A DNA stretch of 64,000 nucleotides from Streptomyces yatensis (GTDB taxonomy: Bacteria; Actinomycetota; Actinomycetes; Streptomycetales; Streptomycetaceae). The notes under the pieces are model-generated. The model was not told where the DNA came from. It did no database searches and worked only from the letters and a program-made list of their open reading frames with translations. Shown piece by piece: positions 42,460 through 51,266 of the stretch. The stretch spans positions 1,550,001 to 1,614,000 of the forward strand of contig NZ_CP072941.1 in assembly GCF_018069625.1 (NCBI RefSeq), read 5' to 3'. Made by a program: the position numbers and the translations under genes. How positions within the stretch are numbered: the first letter of the stretch is position 1; each line of letters begins with the position of its first letter.

Positions 42460-45324
42460 GTGCGATTTACGGTGGTAGGCCCGGTCAGGGCGTGGCGTGG
42501 CGAGGTGGAACTGGAGCTGGGTCCGCCCAAACAACGAGCGCTGCTCGCACTGCTGCTGGTGCGGGCGGGACAGCCGGTGGCGCTCAGCGAAATCGTCGAC
42601 GTCCTCTGGGCGCAGGATCCGCCGAGCACCGCGGTGAACGTGGTCCACCGCCATGTGGGGTCGGTGCGCCGGCTGCTGGAACCCGGGCTGCCGTCGCGGG
42701 CGGAGGGCAGCCGGCTGGTGCGCAGCTCGGGCGGCTACCGGCTGAACGCCGACGCGGACGCGCTGGATCTGCTGCGCTTCCGGGAGCTGAGCGCGTCGGC
42801 GCGGCTCACCGCCGCCGCGGGCGAGCCGGAGCGGGCGGCCGAGCTCTTCTCACAGGCGCTCGCCCTGTGGCAGGGGCCGACCGCCACCGGAGTCCCCTCC
42901 GACATCCAGACCCATCCCGTCTTCTCCGGTGTCGACCGGGAACTTCTGGCCATCGCCAAGGAGGCCGCCACGACGGCGCTGGCCTCCCAGGTCCCGGAGC
43001 AGCTGCCCACCGTGCTCCAGCAGTTCGCCGCCCACCATGCGCTGGACGAGACCCTGCAGGCCCAGCTGATCCGGCTGCTCGCCGCCACCGGACGGCGGGC
43101 CGAGGCGCTGGAGGTCTTCTCGACCGCGCGCGACCGGCTGGCCGATCAGCTCGGCGTCCCGCCCGGCCGGGAGCTGCGCGCCGCCCATCGCGAGGTGGTG
43201 CCCCGGTCGACCCCGGCCCCCGCGGAGCCGGTCCAGCCGGTCCCTCCGGCGGTGCCGCCCGCCCCGGCGGTCCGTCCGGCGCAGCTCCCGCCCGACCTGC
43301 CCGCGTTCAGCGGCCGCCATACCGAACTCGCCGGTGTCCATACTCTGCTGCCCGAGGGCGCCGAGGGCGGGTCACCGGGTCCGGTGGTGATCAGCGCGAT
43401 CGACGGGATGGCCGGGATCGGGAAGACCACGCTGGCCGTGCACTGGGCCCATCGGATCGCCCACCGCTTTCCGGACGGGCAGCTCTACGCCAATCTGCGC
43501 GGCTTCGATCCGACCGGTTCGATGATGTCGCCGAACGAGGCGCTGCGGGCGTTCCTCCACGCGCTGGGGATTCCGCCGAACCGGGTGCCCACGGGTCTTG
43601 ACGCCAAGACAGCGCTGTACCGCAGTCTGCTGGCCGGGCGGCGGATGCTGATCCTGCTGGACAATGTGGTGGACTCCCAGCACGTGCGGCCGCTGCTGCC
43701 CGGCTCCCCCGGCTGTCTGACCATCGTCACCAGCCGCAATCAGCTCCACGGTCTGATAGCGAGTGAGGGGGCCCGTCCTCTTACTCTGGGGCCGCTGTCC
43801 CCGGCCGAGTCGCATGAGGCGCTGGTCCGGCGGCTGGGCACGGACCGGGTCGCCGCGGAGCCGCAGGCGGTGGCGACCATCGTCCGGCTGTGCGGGCGGC
43901 TGCCGCTCGCGCTGGCGGTGGTGGCCGCCCGGGCCGCGACCCGTCCGTCCTTTCCCCTTTCTTCTGTCGCCGCGGAGTTGCGCGAGAGCCAGGGGAACCT
44001 CGACGCGTTCGCGGGCGCCGATCCGAGCACCGACGCGCGGAGCGTCTTCTCCTGGTCCTACCGGGCCCTGGACCGGGAGGCCGCCCGGCTGTTCCGGCTG
44101 CTCGCCCTGCATCCGGGGCCCGAGGTCTCGGCCGCCGCGGCCGCGAGCCTGGCCGGGCTCCCGCTGCGGGTCACCCGTGCCCTGCTGACCGCGCTCACCC
44201 GCGCCCATCTGCTGGTGGAGCAGGCCCCGGGCCGCTACACCTTCCACGATCTGCTGCGGGCCTACGCCATGGAGCTGGTCCAGGACCACGACCCGGACGA
44301 GATCCGCCAGGACGCCCGGCACCGGATGTTCGACCACTATCTGCACACCGCGCGCACCGCCGCCACGCTGCTCGCCCCGCGCCGGACCGAACCGCTGCCG
44401 CTGTCCCCGGCCCGGCCCGACGCCGCGCCCGAGCACCTCGGCGGTCAGGACCGCGCCGAGGCATGGCTCTCGGCCGAGCGGGTCGTTCTGCTGTCGGTCG
44501 TCGAGCACGCCCGCGACCATGGCTTCCCGTCCCACGCCTGGAAGTTGGCCGTGACGCTGGAGCTCTTCCTGGACCGGCGCGGCCACTGGCAGGAGCAGAC
44601 CGCGATCCAGCGCACCGCGCTGGGGGCGGCCCGGGCGCTGTCGGATCGGCTCGGCCAGGCGCACAGCCACCGCACCCTGGGGTTCGCCGAGGGACGGCTG
44701 GGCCGGTACGAGGAGGGGTACGGCCATCTGGAGCGGGCGCTGGAGCTGTTCACGGAGCTCGGCGAGGCGGGCGGGCAGGCCCGCACCCTGCGCGCCCTGG
44801 CCTTTCTGGCCAACAGTCAGAGCCGCTGCCAGGAGGCGCTGGACCACTACCGGCCCGCGCTCGACCACTACCGCGCCGCGGAACACCTCAGCGGACAGGC
44901 CAGCGTGCTCAACGAGATCGGCTGGACCCATATCCTCCGCGGTGAGTACGAGCACGCGCTGGCCCACTGCCGCCAGGCCGTCGAACTGCACCGGCGGATC
45001 GGCGACTCGGCCGGCGAGGCCGCCGCGCTGGACAGCGTGGGGTACGCGTACCACCACCTCGGACGGTATGAGCACGCCCTCACCTCGTACGGCCGGGCGC
45101 TCGCCATCTACCGCGAGATCAGCGACCGGTATCTGGAGGCCGACACCCTGCACCACCAGGGGGACACCCGCCTGGCCCAGGGCGACCTGGCCACCGCGCT
45201 CACCGACTGGCGCGGGGCCCTGGAGATTCTCCAGGAGCTGAACCACCCCGATGCCCGGGTCCTCGACGGCAAACTGGGGCAGTACCGGCAGTCATCGCAT
45301 CCGGCCTCGGCTCTCAGCGGATGA
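42460..45324 (+). CDS. AfsR/SARP-type regulator with NB-ARC and TPR
   Basis: A 954-residue activator of the AfsR type that controls secondary metabolism. The OmpR-like winged helix is at 1-95 (GPPKQRALLALLLVRAGQPV, VNVVHRHVGSVRRLLEPGLP). A BTAD domain (about 100-245) ends ADQLGVPPGRELRAAHREVV. After a Pro-rich linker comes an NB-ARC ATPase with Walker A GMAGIGKTTLAVHWAHR (about 317), GRRMLILLDNVVDSQHVRPL (Walker B), TIVTSRNQL and GRLPLALAVVAAR. C-terminal TPRs (about 740-940) include GRYEEGYGHLERALELFTEL and GEYEHALAHCRQAVELHRR. GTG 42460 (MRFTVVGPVRAWRGEVELEL) is the family start. No biosynthetic cluster lies in the window, so targets are unknown. Confidence 0.92.
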   Translation: MRFTVVGPVRAWRGEVELELGPPKQRALLALLLVRAGQPVALSEIVDVLWAQDPPSTAVNVVHRHVGSVRRLLEPGLPSRAEGSRLVRSSGGYRLNADADALDLLRFRELSASARLTAAAGEPERAAELFSQALALWQGPTATGVPSDIQTHPVFSGVDRELLAIAKEAATTALASQVPEQLPTVLQQFAAHHALDETLQAQLIRLLAATGRRAEALEVFSTARDRLADQLGVPPGRELRAAHREVVPRSTPAPAEPVQPVPPAVPPAPAVRPAQLPPDLPAFSGRHTELAGVHTLLPEGAEGGSPGPVVISAIDGMAGIGKTTLAVHWAHRIAHRFPDGQLYANLRGFDPTGSMMSPNEALRAFLHALGIPPNRVPTGLDAKTALYRSLLAGRRMLILLDNVVDSQHVRPLLPGSPGCLTIVTSRNQLHGLIASEGARPLTLGPLSPAESHEALVRRLGTDRVAAEPQAVATIVRLCGRLPLALAVVAARAATRPSFPLSSVAAELRESQGNLDAFAGADPSTDARSVFSWSYRALDREAARLFRLLALHPGPEVSAAAAASLAGLPLRVTRALLTALTRAHLLVEQAPGRYTFHDLLRAYAMELVQDHDPDEIRQDARHRMFDHYLHTARTAATLLAPRRTEPLPLSPARPDAAPEHLGGQDRAEAWLSAERVVLLSVVEHARDHGFPSHAWKLAVTLELFLDRRGHWQEQTAIQRTALGAARALSDRLGQAHSHRTLGFAEGRLGRYEEGYGHLERALELFTELGEAGGQARTLRALAFLANSQSRCQEALDHYRPALDHYRAAEHLSGQASVLNEIGWTHILRGEYEHALAHCRQAVELHRRIGDSAGEAAALDSVGYAYHHLGRYEHALTSYGRALAIYREISDRYLEADTLHHQGDTRLAQGDLATALTDWRGALEILQELNHPDARVLDGKLGQYRQSSHPASALSG

Positions 45325-45633
45325 CGGGGCCTGGTGGGCGTGGTCTTCCGCGCTGTCGTATCCACGGCGGGGCGCCTCCGGGTCGTCGGGACGGTGCGCG
45401 GCGGGCCGCTGGGGCGCGGCCGGGCACCGGGTTCTCCCTGCCGTACGTACGGGCCCGGTGAGTTGCTCAACCGGGCGGGAAAAAATTTCTCAACGCCCCC
45501 GCGCATCGCGGCCGCGCAGGGTAGCAGCCGGAAGTGATCTCTGTCCCGGCTTTATTCACTGGTGATGAGGTCTCCACGACCGAGCCACACGAGGTACTAG
45601 CGTCCGGTGTCACTCCGAACCAAGGAGGGCGCT
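45325..45633. other. Intergenic region with weak terminator-like hairpin
   Basis: No gene. AGCCGG (45526-45531) can pair with CCGGCT (45546-45551) before TTATT, a weak terminator-like element. GGGAAAAAATTTCTC at about 45477 is an AT patch that may hold the promoter for the DUF4142 gene. Confidence 0.4.
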
Positions 45634-46275
45634 GTGCCACCAGCAAACCTCACCAGACCCATCGCCTCCAGCCGAACCATCGGCACCGGGCTCATCATTG
45701 GGGCACTCGCCGTCACACTGGCGGCGATCCTCATCCCGGTGTCGCTGTTCGGCGAGAGCAGCGCGGCCCTGCCGCGCAACGGCGTCACGGACGACGGCGG
45801 TGGGACGGTCAGCACCCAGTACGGGCCGCTCACGGCCACTGACCGGGACTTTGTCCGCAAAGTCAGGCTCGCCGGAACGTGGGAGCTCCCCGCCGGACGC
45901 CTCGCCCAGGAGCGGGGCGGCCGGGACGCGGTGAAGACCGCCGGTGAGCATCTCATCGAGGGACACACCGAACTCGACCGCCGCTCCGAGGAGGTCGGCC
46001 GGGCACTCGGGATCCAGCTGCCCAACCAGCCCAACGCGCAGCAACAGGGCTGGCTGAACGAGATGACCAGCGCCGGCAGCAGCGCCCAGTTCGAGCGGGT
46101 GTTCGCAAACCGGTTGCGCGCCGCTCACGGCAAGGTGTTCAACCTTGTGGCGCAGGTGCGCGCCGAGAGCCGCAACTCCATGGTCAGATCTCTGGCCACC
46201 AGGGCCAATGCCATCGTTCTCGACCACATCACGGTCCTCGAGGACACCGGGCTTGTCGACTTCGACACCCTCTAA
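45634..46275 (+). CDS. DUF4142 exported protein
   Basis: A 213-residue protein with a membrane-spanning or signal helix (IGTGLIIGALAVTLAAILIP) and an extracytoplasmic four-helix, ferritin-like DUF4142 domain: LTATDRDFVRKVRLAGTWEL, GRLAQERGGRDAVKTAGEHL, IEGHTELDRRSEEVGRALGI and SSAQFERVFANRLRAAHGKV. GTG at 45634 follows CCAAGGAGGG; a GTG at 45607 adds nine residues. Function of DUF4142 is unproven. It precedes the DUF1996 gene by 20 bp and probably shares its transcript. Confidence 0.88.
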   Translation: MPPANLTRPIASSRTIGTGLIIGALAVTLAAILIPVSLFGESSAALPRNGVTDDGGGTVSTQYGPLTATDRDFVRKVRLAGTWELPAGRLAQERGGRDAVKTAGEHLIEGHTELDRRSEEVGRALGIQLPNQPNAQQQGWLNEMTSAGSSAQFERVFANRLRAAHGKVFNLVAQVRAESRNSMVRSLATRANAIVLDHITVLEDTGLVDFDTL

Positions 46276-46295
46276 CGACTAAGTGAAGTGATCTT

Positions 46296-47801
46296 ATGAG
46301 GCAACAGACCCACAAACGCGGGCGGTTCACCAATAAGACCGTCGCCATCGTCGCCGCCCTGGCGCTCGGCGGCGGCGGGGCCGCGATCATCGCCGCCAAC
46401 GCGTCCGCCCACGGCGACAAGGGCGACTCCGGCCAGAACCACACCGTGGCCGCGAAGGCGGGGACGATCCAGTGCCCCGATGTGGGGCAGAAGCTGAGTG
46501 ATGTGCCGGAGAAGGCCAGGCCCGAGGTCGACAAGAACCTGGCCGAGCTGGACAACCAGGTGGCCAAGGCCTACCAGCAGATGAACCAGCAGCAGGGTTC
46601 GAGCGACGCGGTGCTCTCCAAGCTCAACGACGAGCGCTCCCGGACGATGGACAACATCGGTTCTGCCATGGGCGGCGACAACTCCCAGCTGCAGGGGATG
46701 AACGACTGCAAGTGGCAGGAGATCGCCACCCAGGGCGGTCAGCAGCAGGGTGGTCAGCAGCAAGGCGGCGACCAGCAAGGCGACCAGCAAGGCGACCAGC
46801 AGAGTGGTCAGCAGGGCGGCGGCGACCAGCAGGGCGGCGACCAGCAAGGCGGCGGCGACCAGGGCGGCGAGGGCGCCAACGAGGTGCCCGGCAACGCGGG
46901 CGGCCAGGCGGGCAACGGTCCCTCGCAGGACGACTTCGTCGACATCACCAAGGTGCAGCCGAACGTCCAGCAGCCGCCGCAGGCCCAGCAGAACGGCTCC
47001 AGCGGCACCTTCACCACCGAGTGCGGCGTCGGCGACCCCAAACTGCGCAACAGCGACAACGTGATCGTCGCGCCCGGTGTCGGCAACGGCGCTCACCACA
47101 CCCACGACTACGTGGGCAACGACAGCAACGACGCCTTCGCCAACAACCAGACCTTCGAGCAGGGCGGCACCTCCTGCGAGAACCAGGACGACAAGTCGAC
47201 CTACTACTGGCCGGTGGTCCGCGCCCAGGACGGCAAGGACGAGGCGGACGCCAATGAGCTCGGCGGTGGCCAGGAGGGCAACGTCGGCACGATCCTGACC
47301 CCCACCAGCTCCAAGATCGAGTTCAAGGGCAACGCGCAGAGCAAGGTCACCGCGATGCCGAAGTTCCTGCGCATCATCACCGGTGACGCCAAGGCGTTCA
47401 CCAACGGCGACGCCAACGCCAACGCCTCCTGGAGCTGCACCGGCTTCGAGGACCGGCAGCTGACCGACAAGTACCCGCTCTGCCCCGAGGGCAGCTCCGT
47501 CACCCGGACCTTCGACTTCCAGAGCTGCTGGGACGGCAAGAACATCGACAGCGCCAACCACCGTGACCACGTGGCCTTCGCGAACGAGGACGGCTCCTGC
47601 CCCAACGGCTTCCAGGCCATCCCGCAGCTGGTGAACACGATCACCTACGATGTGCCGGCCAACACCCCGTTCGCCGTGGACGGCTTCCCCGAGCAGTTGC
47701 ACAAGCCCATCACCGACCACGACGACTTCATCAACGTGATGTCGGAGGACCTGATGAACGAGGCGGTGGACTGCATCAACAGCGGCAAGCAGTGCGGCTG
47801 A
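46296..47801 (+). CDS. DUF1996 secreted protein with Gln/Gly repeat
   Basis: A 501-residue exported protein. A signal peptide (NKTVAIVAALALGGGGAAII) is followed by a helical region with several Gln/Gly repeats (QQQGGQQQGGDQQGDQQGDQ, about 147-190). A conserved DUF1996 domain (about 225-500) contains DNVIVAPGVGNGAHHTHDYV (His cluster), STYYWPVVRAQDGKD, NASWSCTGF, CPEGSSVTRTFDFQSCWDGK, NHRDHVAF and LDINSG-like DCINSGKQCG. Several His/Cys pairs suggest metal or disulphide use. No activity is known for the family, which occurs in fungi and actinomycetes and may act on cell walls or glycans. Its TGA overlaps the sigma factor's ATG (TGATG). Confidence 0.9.
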   Translation: MRQQTHKRGRFTNKTVAIVAALALGGGGAAIIAANASAHGDKGDSGQNHTVAAKAGTIQCPDVGQKLSDVPEKARPEVDKNLAELDNQVAKAYQQMNQQQGSSDAVLSKLNDERSRTMDNIGSAMGGDNSQLQGMNDCKWQEIATQGGQQQGGQQQGGDQQGDQQGDQQSGQQGGGDQQGGDQQGGGDQGGEGANEVPGNAGGQAGNGPSQDDFVDITKVQPNVQQPPQAQQNGSSGTFTTECGVGDPKLRNSDNVIVAPGVGNGAHHTHDYVGNDSNDAFANNQTFEQGGTSCENQDDKSTYYWPVVRAQDGKDEADANELGGGQEGNVGTILTPTSSKIEFKGNAQSKVTAMPKFLRIITGDAKAFTNGDANANASWSCTGFEDRQLTDKYPLCPEGSSVTRTFDFQSCWDGKNIDSANHRDHVAFANEDGSCPNGFQAIPQLVNTITYDVPANTPFAVDGFPEQLHKPITDHDDFINVMSEDLMNEAVDCINSGKQCG

Positions 47802-48736
47802 TGGAACACGATCACCAGGCGCGCGTCGGCCGTTCGGCCGGCGCGCGTCGCGCTGCCACCGCGCACTTACACGAGGCCGCGGACGACGACGCGGCCACCG
47901 ATCCTCCGGCGGCGGGACATCCGGACACCGAGGGGTTCCAGGGCCGGGAGCATACCGACCGCCCGGTCCGCCCCCTCTCGGACCACGAGCTCACCCGGCA
48001 ATTGGCGGAGGGTTACCGGTCGGGCAGCAGCAGCCCGGCGGCGGGCGACCTGCTCTACCGCCGCCACCACGCGGCGACCCTGCGCTACGCCCTGACCTGC
48101 TGCCGTGACCCGCATGACGCCGAGGACCTGGCCTCCGAGGCGTTCTTCCGCACCTTCGAGGCCGTGCGCGCCGGGGGCGGGCCCCGGGGTCCCTGGCGGC
48201 CGTATCTGCTCACGGTGGTGCGCCATACGGCGACGGAGTGGAGCGCCGGGGAGCGCCGGGTGCTGCTGACCGCAGACTTCGAGTCCTGGCGGCAGTACGC
48301 GCCCACGGCCGATCCCCAGCAGTATCTGGTGGCCCGGGAGGACCGCCGGTTGCTCATCCGCAGCTTCCGGGGGCTTCCCGAGCGCTGGCAGACCGTGCTG
48401 TGGCTGACCCTCGTCGAGGAGGAGTCCCCGCACCGGGTGGCCGTGGTCCTGGGCATCTCCCCCAGCGGGGTGACGTCGCTGGCCTTCCGGGCCCGGGAGG
48501 GGCTGCGGGAGTCGTATCTGCGGGCCCATCTGGAGTCGGCGCGCGACGACCGGTGCCGGCACTACAGCGGCCTGATCGGCGCCTCGGTGCGCCGGGGCGG
48601 GGTGCGTGGCCGGGCGCTCGCGCGCCATCTGGCCGGATGCGCCTTCTGCTCCCACGCCTACGGCGAACTGCTCGGTCTGAACGCGGCGATGCGCACGGCC
48701 CCGCGTACGGCGGCACCGGCGGGGGCGCGGCGATAG
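47801..48736 (+). CDS. Sigma-70 family factor with C-terminal zinc-finger-like tail
   Basis: A 311-residue ECF-type sigma factor. An 80-residue Asp/Ala-rich N-terminus precedes region 2 (GDLLYRRHHAATLRYALTCC, RDPHDAEDLASEAFFRTFEA). Region 4 is RSFRGLPERWQTVLWLTLVE then ESPHRVAVVLGISPSGVTSL and AFRAREGLRES. The C-terminus has an anti-sigma-like Cys/His motif (CRHYSGLIG, RHLAGCAFCSHAYGELL) as in ZAS-fused sigma factors. ATG 47801 overlaps the DUF1996 stop by one base (TGATG), so translation is coupled. Likely controls envelope genes, possibly DUF1996/DUF4142; inference. Confidence 0.85.
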   Translation: MEHDHQARVGRSAGARRAATAHLHEAADDDAATDPPAAGHPDTEGFQGREHTDRPVRPLSDHELTRQLAEGYRSGSSSPAAGDLLYRRHHAATLRYALTCCRDPHDAEDLASEAFFRTFEAVRAGGGPRGPWRPYLLTVVRHTATEWSAGERRVLLTADFESWRQYAPTADPQQYLVAREDRRLLIRSFRGLPERWQTVLWLTLVEEESPHRVAVVLGISPSGVTSLAFRAREGLRESYLRAHLESARDDRCRHYSGLIGASVRRGGVRGRALARHLAGCAFCSHAYGELLGLNAAMRTAPRTAAPAGARR

Positions 48737-48794
48737 GACCTTCCCGCGGCGGTCCGCGTCGTCCGAGCGGCGGGCGCCGGACCGGCCCGTGAGA

Positions 48795-48834
48795 GCGAAA
48801 ACCGCCGACCGCGTGAGCGCGGCCGGCGGTTCGC
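48795..48834. terminator. Bidirectional terminator hairpin
   Basis: AACCGCCG (48800-48807) pairs with CGGCGGTT (48824-48831); inside it CCGCG (48809-48813) pairs with CGCGG (48818-48822) around TGAG, with one A/C mismatch. GCGAA before and TTCGC after can extend it. Lies between convergent sigma and PucR-like genes. Confidence 0.85.
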
Positions 48835-48844
48835 CTGCTGCGGG

Positions 48845-50095
48845 TCAGAGTCCGTTGACGCGCGCCTCCCTGGCGATGCCCAGCGGCCGGACACCGGGGG
48901 GCGCACCGGCCCGGGTCCGGCGGCCGACCCGGGACGCCTGGCGCCGGATCCGGTCCATCTGCGCCATCAGCCTGCGGCCGCGCAGCGCCATCTCCAGCTC
49001 GAAGCGTATTCGGGGGTCCCGCAGGCCCGGCCCGAAGAGCTTTTCGATCTGGCGCAGCCGGTAACGCACGGTCTGCGGATGCACCTTGAGGGCCTTGGCC
49101 GCCTCGGGCGCGCCACCGCCCTCCAGCCAGGCCAGCAGCGTCATCTGCAGCCGCTCGCTCTGCCGGGGGGTCAGCCCGACCAGCGGCTTGAGCCACCGGG
49201 CGGCCAGCGCCCGGACCAGCGACTCGTCCTGCAGGAGCAGCAGCATCGACAGATGGTCGTCGACGAAGAGCACCCGGGCCTCGGGGCCGGGGCGGGCGGG
49301 CGCCAGGGTCAGCAGGCGCCGTGCCCACCGCACCGACGAGGACGCGTCGTTGAGCGGCACCACATGGCCCACGGCCGCGGTGCGGCCGCGCAGCGCGGTC
49401 TCCAGCGCCGCCCGGGTGCCGGGCTCGGCGGGCGCCTCGCGCTCCGGCTCCCGGTCGCCTTCCGGGGTGGCGGCGGTGGCGGCGGTCTCCACCGTGGGGC
49501 CCGGGTCCGCGTCCGGGTCGGGGATCAGCAGGCACAGCTCGTCGCCGACCGCGCCGATGAGGGTGTCTCCCAGCACGGTGGCCAACTGCGGCGCCTCGCC
49601 CGGCGTGGGCAGGGCGATGGCCTGCACCGTCTCGGGAAGCGGCCACCGGGCCGCCCGGGAGAGCTCCATCAGGGTGCGCTCGGAGACCGCCACTTCACCG
49701 ATGAGGGCCTCGAACAGATCGCGCCGGGCCCGCTCGGGCGGCACCTCGGCCAGCGCCTCCTCACCGGAGGCGGGGGTCGCGGCCTGCTCGCCCGCGCCGT
49801 CCTCGACCGCCTTGCGGTGGCCGAGTGCCGTCAGGAGAGCCTGCTCGACTCCCCCTCGGACCTTGTCTCGCTCAGAGTCCTCCAGAAGTTCGGCGAATCC
49901 CGGAATTCTGTGCCGAAGGTTCTCAACCACCTCGTCGGCCAGGGACGGGAGTTCATTGCGCAGCACTCGGGTCCACTCACCACGGGGGCGGGACCAGATG
50001 CGGTTCACGAGTTCGCCCATCATTACCTCGTTCTTGCCGGGGGGAGACCTGGCCGTTGGGGGGTCGGCCAGGTCCGTGGAGGTTGCCTCCGTCAC
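48845..50095 (-). CDS. PucR/CdaR-like helix-turn-helix regulator
   Basis: A 416-residue regulator. The C-terminal PucR-type HTH is near residues 315-385: LTPRQSERLQMTLLAWLEGG, GAPEAAKALKVHPQTVRYRL and RQIEKLFGPGLRDPRIRFEL. The preceding GGDEF-like/linker region has VLFVDDHLSMLLLLQDESLV. The N-terminal helical domain starts MGELVNRIWSRPRGEWTRVL. GTG at 50095 gives the longest frame, but an ATG at residue 25-26 with GAGGTA just upstream could be the true start. Diverges from the cytochrome-b-like/NuoF-like genes and may regulate them. Ligand unknown. Confidence 0.82.
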   Translation of the reverse strand: MTEATSTDLADPPTARSPPGKNEVMMGELVNRIWSRPRGEWTRVLRNELPSLADEVVENLRHRIPGFAELLEDSERDKVRGGVEQALLTALGHRKAVEDGAGEQAATPASGEEALAEVPPERARRDLFEALIGEVAVSERTLMELSRAARWPLPETVQAIALPTPGEAPQLATVLGDTLIGAVGDELCLLIPDPDADPGPTVETAATAATPEGDREPEREAPAEPGTRAALETALRGRTAAVGHVVPLNDASSSVRWARRLLTLAPARPGPEARVLFVDDHLSMLLLLQDESLVRALAARWLKPLVGLTPRQSERLQMTLLAWLEGGGAPEAAKALKVHPQTVRYRLRQIEKLFGPGLRDPRIRFELEMALRGRRLMAQMDRIRRQASRVGRRTRAGAPPGVRPLGIAREARVNGL

Positions 50096-50249
50096 CGGTT
50101 CGTCCAGTACCGGTCAGGGAGTCGAGGGTCCTCCGCTACGTCATAGAGGACCCCGCCCCCTCCCGGTCCCGTCACTTTGCCGGTTCTTTGCCAATGAAAC
50201 GACAGTGGATCAGCCGGGGACGGCGCGGGCAGGGTCCGTCCACTAGAAG

Positions 50250-50266
50250 TTGTCACGTTACGACAA
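50250..50266. promoter_or_regulatory. TTGTC-N7-GACAA palindrome upstream of redox operon
   Basis: TTGTC-ACGTTAC-GACAA (5+7+5) lies 100 bp before the cytochrome-b-like start in an AT-richer stretch between divergent genes. A candidate operator, perhaps of the PucR-like protein. Confidence 0.45.
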
Positions 50267-50366
50267 ATCTTATGGAGATCACGTGTACTTCCGAGAAGCT
50301 GCTGCCCCCAAGACGACTTTGACGTATCTCGTCACCCGCGCGAATCCGCGCGATCGGGAGGCTCCA

Positions 50367-51266
50367 ATGTCCATGTCCCAAACGCCGCTCCCCTCCTCGC
50401 AGGGGCGTCACGGGGGACGCCGGGCTCGAGGCGGACGACGGGCCGCTCGCCGGACTCAGCAGCGTGATCCATCCGGGATGGGATGGCCACGCCACATCCG
50501 GCTCTACGCCATTCTCGGCTCCATCGCGCTGTCCCTGTACGTGGCCTGGGACGCCGGCGCGTTCGCCAAGACCTTCGTGTTCCTCGACTTCGGCGCGGGT
50601 GTGCTCGCGCTGGTCTGTCTGACGTCGGCGGTGCTGTGGGGGCTCGCCGCGACCGACCAGCTGATCCTGCACACCAGGCAGCGGCTGATGGCCCAGGCCG
50701 TCCACCGGGCGGCCGCGGTCGCCGGCCTGCTCTTCCTGGCCGTTCACATCTGGGTCAAGATCGCGGAGAGCCACACCAACGCCGCGTCCATCGTGCTGCC
50801 GTTCGCTGACGCAAATCAGCCGGTGCTGATCGGGCTCGGCACCATCGCCGGCTATCTCTTCGTCATCGCCGCGGTGACCGGCGCGGTGCGCAGCTCGTTC
50901 GCCTCGGCCGGCAACTCCCGCTGGCGGTACCGCTGGTGGCGGGCGCTGCATGTGGGCGCCTATCCGGCGTGGTGCGCCGCGCTGATCCACGGTCTGAAGG
51001 CGGGACGCGCCGCCAAGACCTGGGCCACCTACGGCTACATCGCCGCCCTGGCCGGTGTGGCCATCGCGCTGTGGCTGCGGCTGGTCGCGCGGCGGCGCCA
51101 GGACGTCGACCGGGCGGACGGCATCGAGGTCAGGAACCCTCCCGCCCGCAGCATGCAGGAGGGCCGGACCCGGCGGGCCGGTCCCACCGTGCCGCGCCCC
51201 CGTTCGGCCGAACCCGGCTCGCGTGACAGTCAGCCGCTCGGTGCCTCTCGCGGGTGGGACCGGTGA
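50367..51266 (+). CDS. Six-helix cytochrome-b-like/ferric-reductase-like protein
   Basis: A 299-residue membrane protein. Arg-rich cytoplasmic N-terminus; helices about IRLYAILGSIALSLYVAWD, FLDFGAGVLALVCLTSAVLW, AAAVAGLLFLAVHIWVKIAE, VLIGLGTIAGYLFVIAAVTG, LHVGAYPAWCAALIHGLKAG and YGYIAALAGVAIALWLRLVA. His residues in helix 3 (AVHRAA and AVHIW) and helix 5 (ALHVG, LIHGL) could ligate two haems, as in ferric-reductase/YedZ-like proteins. ATG 50367 follows CGGGAGG. Stop overlaps the NuoF-like gene (GTGA). Probably passes electrons across the membrane; acceptor unknown. Confidence 0.8.
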   Translation: MSMSQTPLPSSQGRHGGRRARGGRRAARRTQQRDPSGMGWPRHIRLYAILGSIALSLYVAWDAGAFAKTFVFLDFGAGVLALVCLTSAVLWGLAATDQLILHTRQRLMAQAVHRAAAVAGLLFLAVHIWVKIAESHTNAASIVLPFADANQPVLIGLGTIAGYLFVIAAVTGAVRSSFASAGNSRWRYRWWRALHVGAYPAWCAALIHGLKAGRAAKTWATYGYIAALAGVAIALWLRLVARRRQDVDRADGIEVRNPPARSMQEGRTRRAGPTVPRPRSAEPGSRDSQPLGASRGWDR

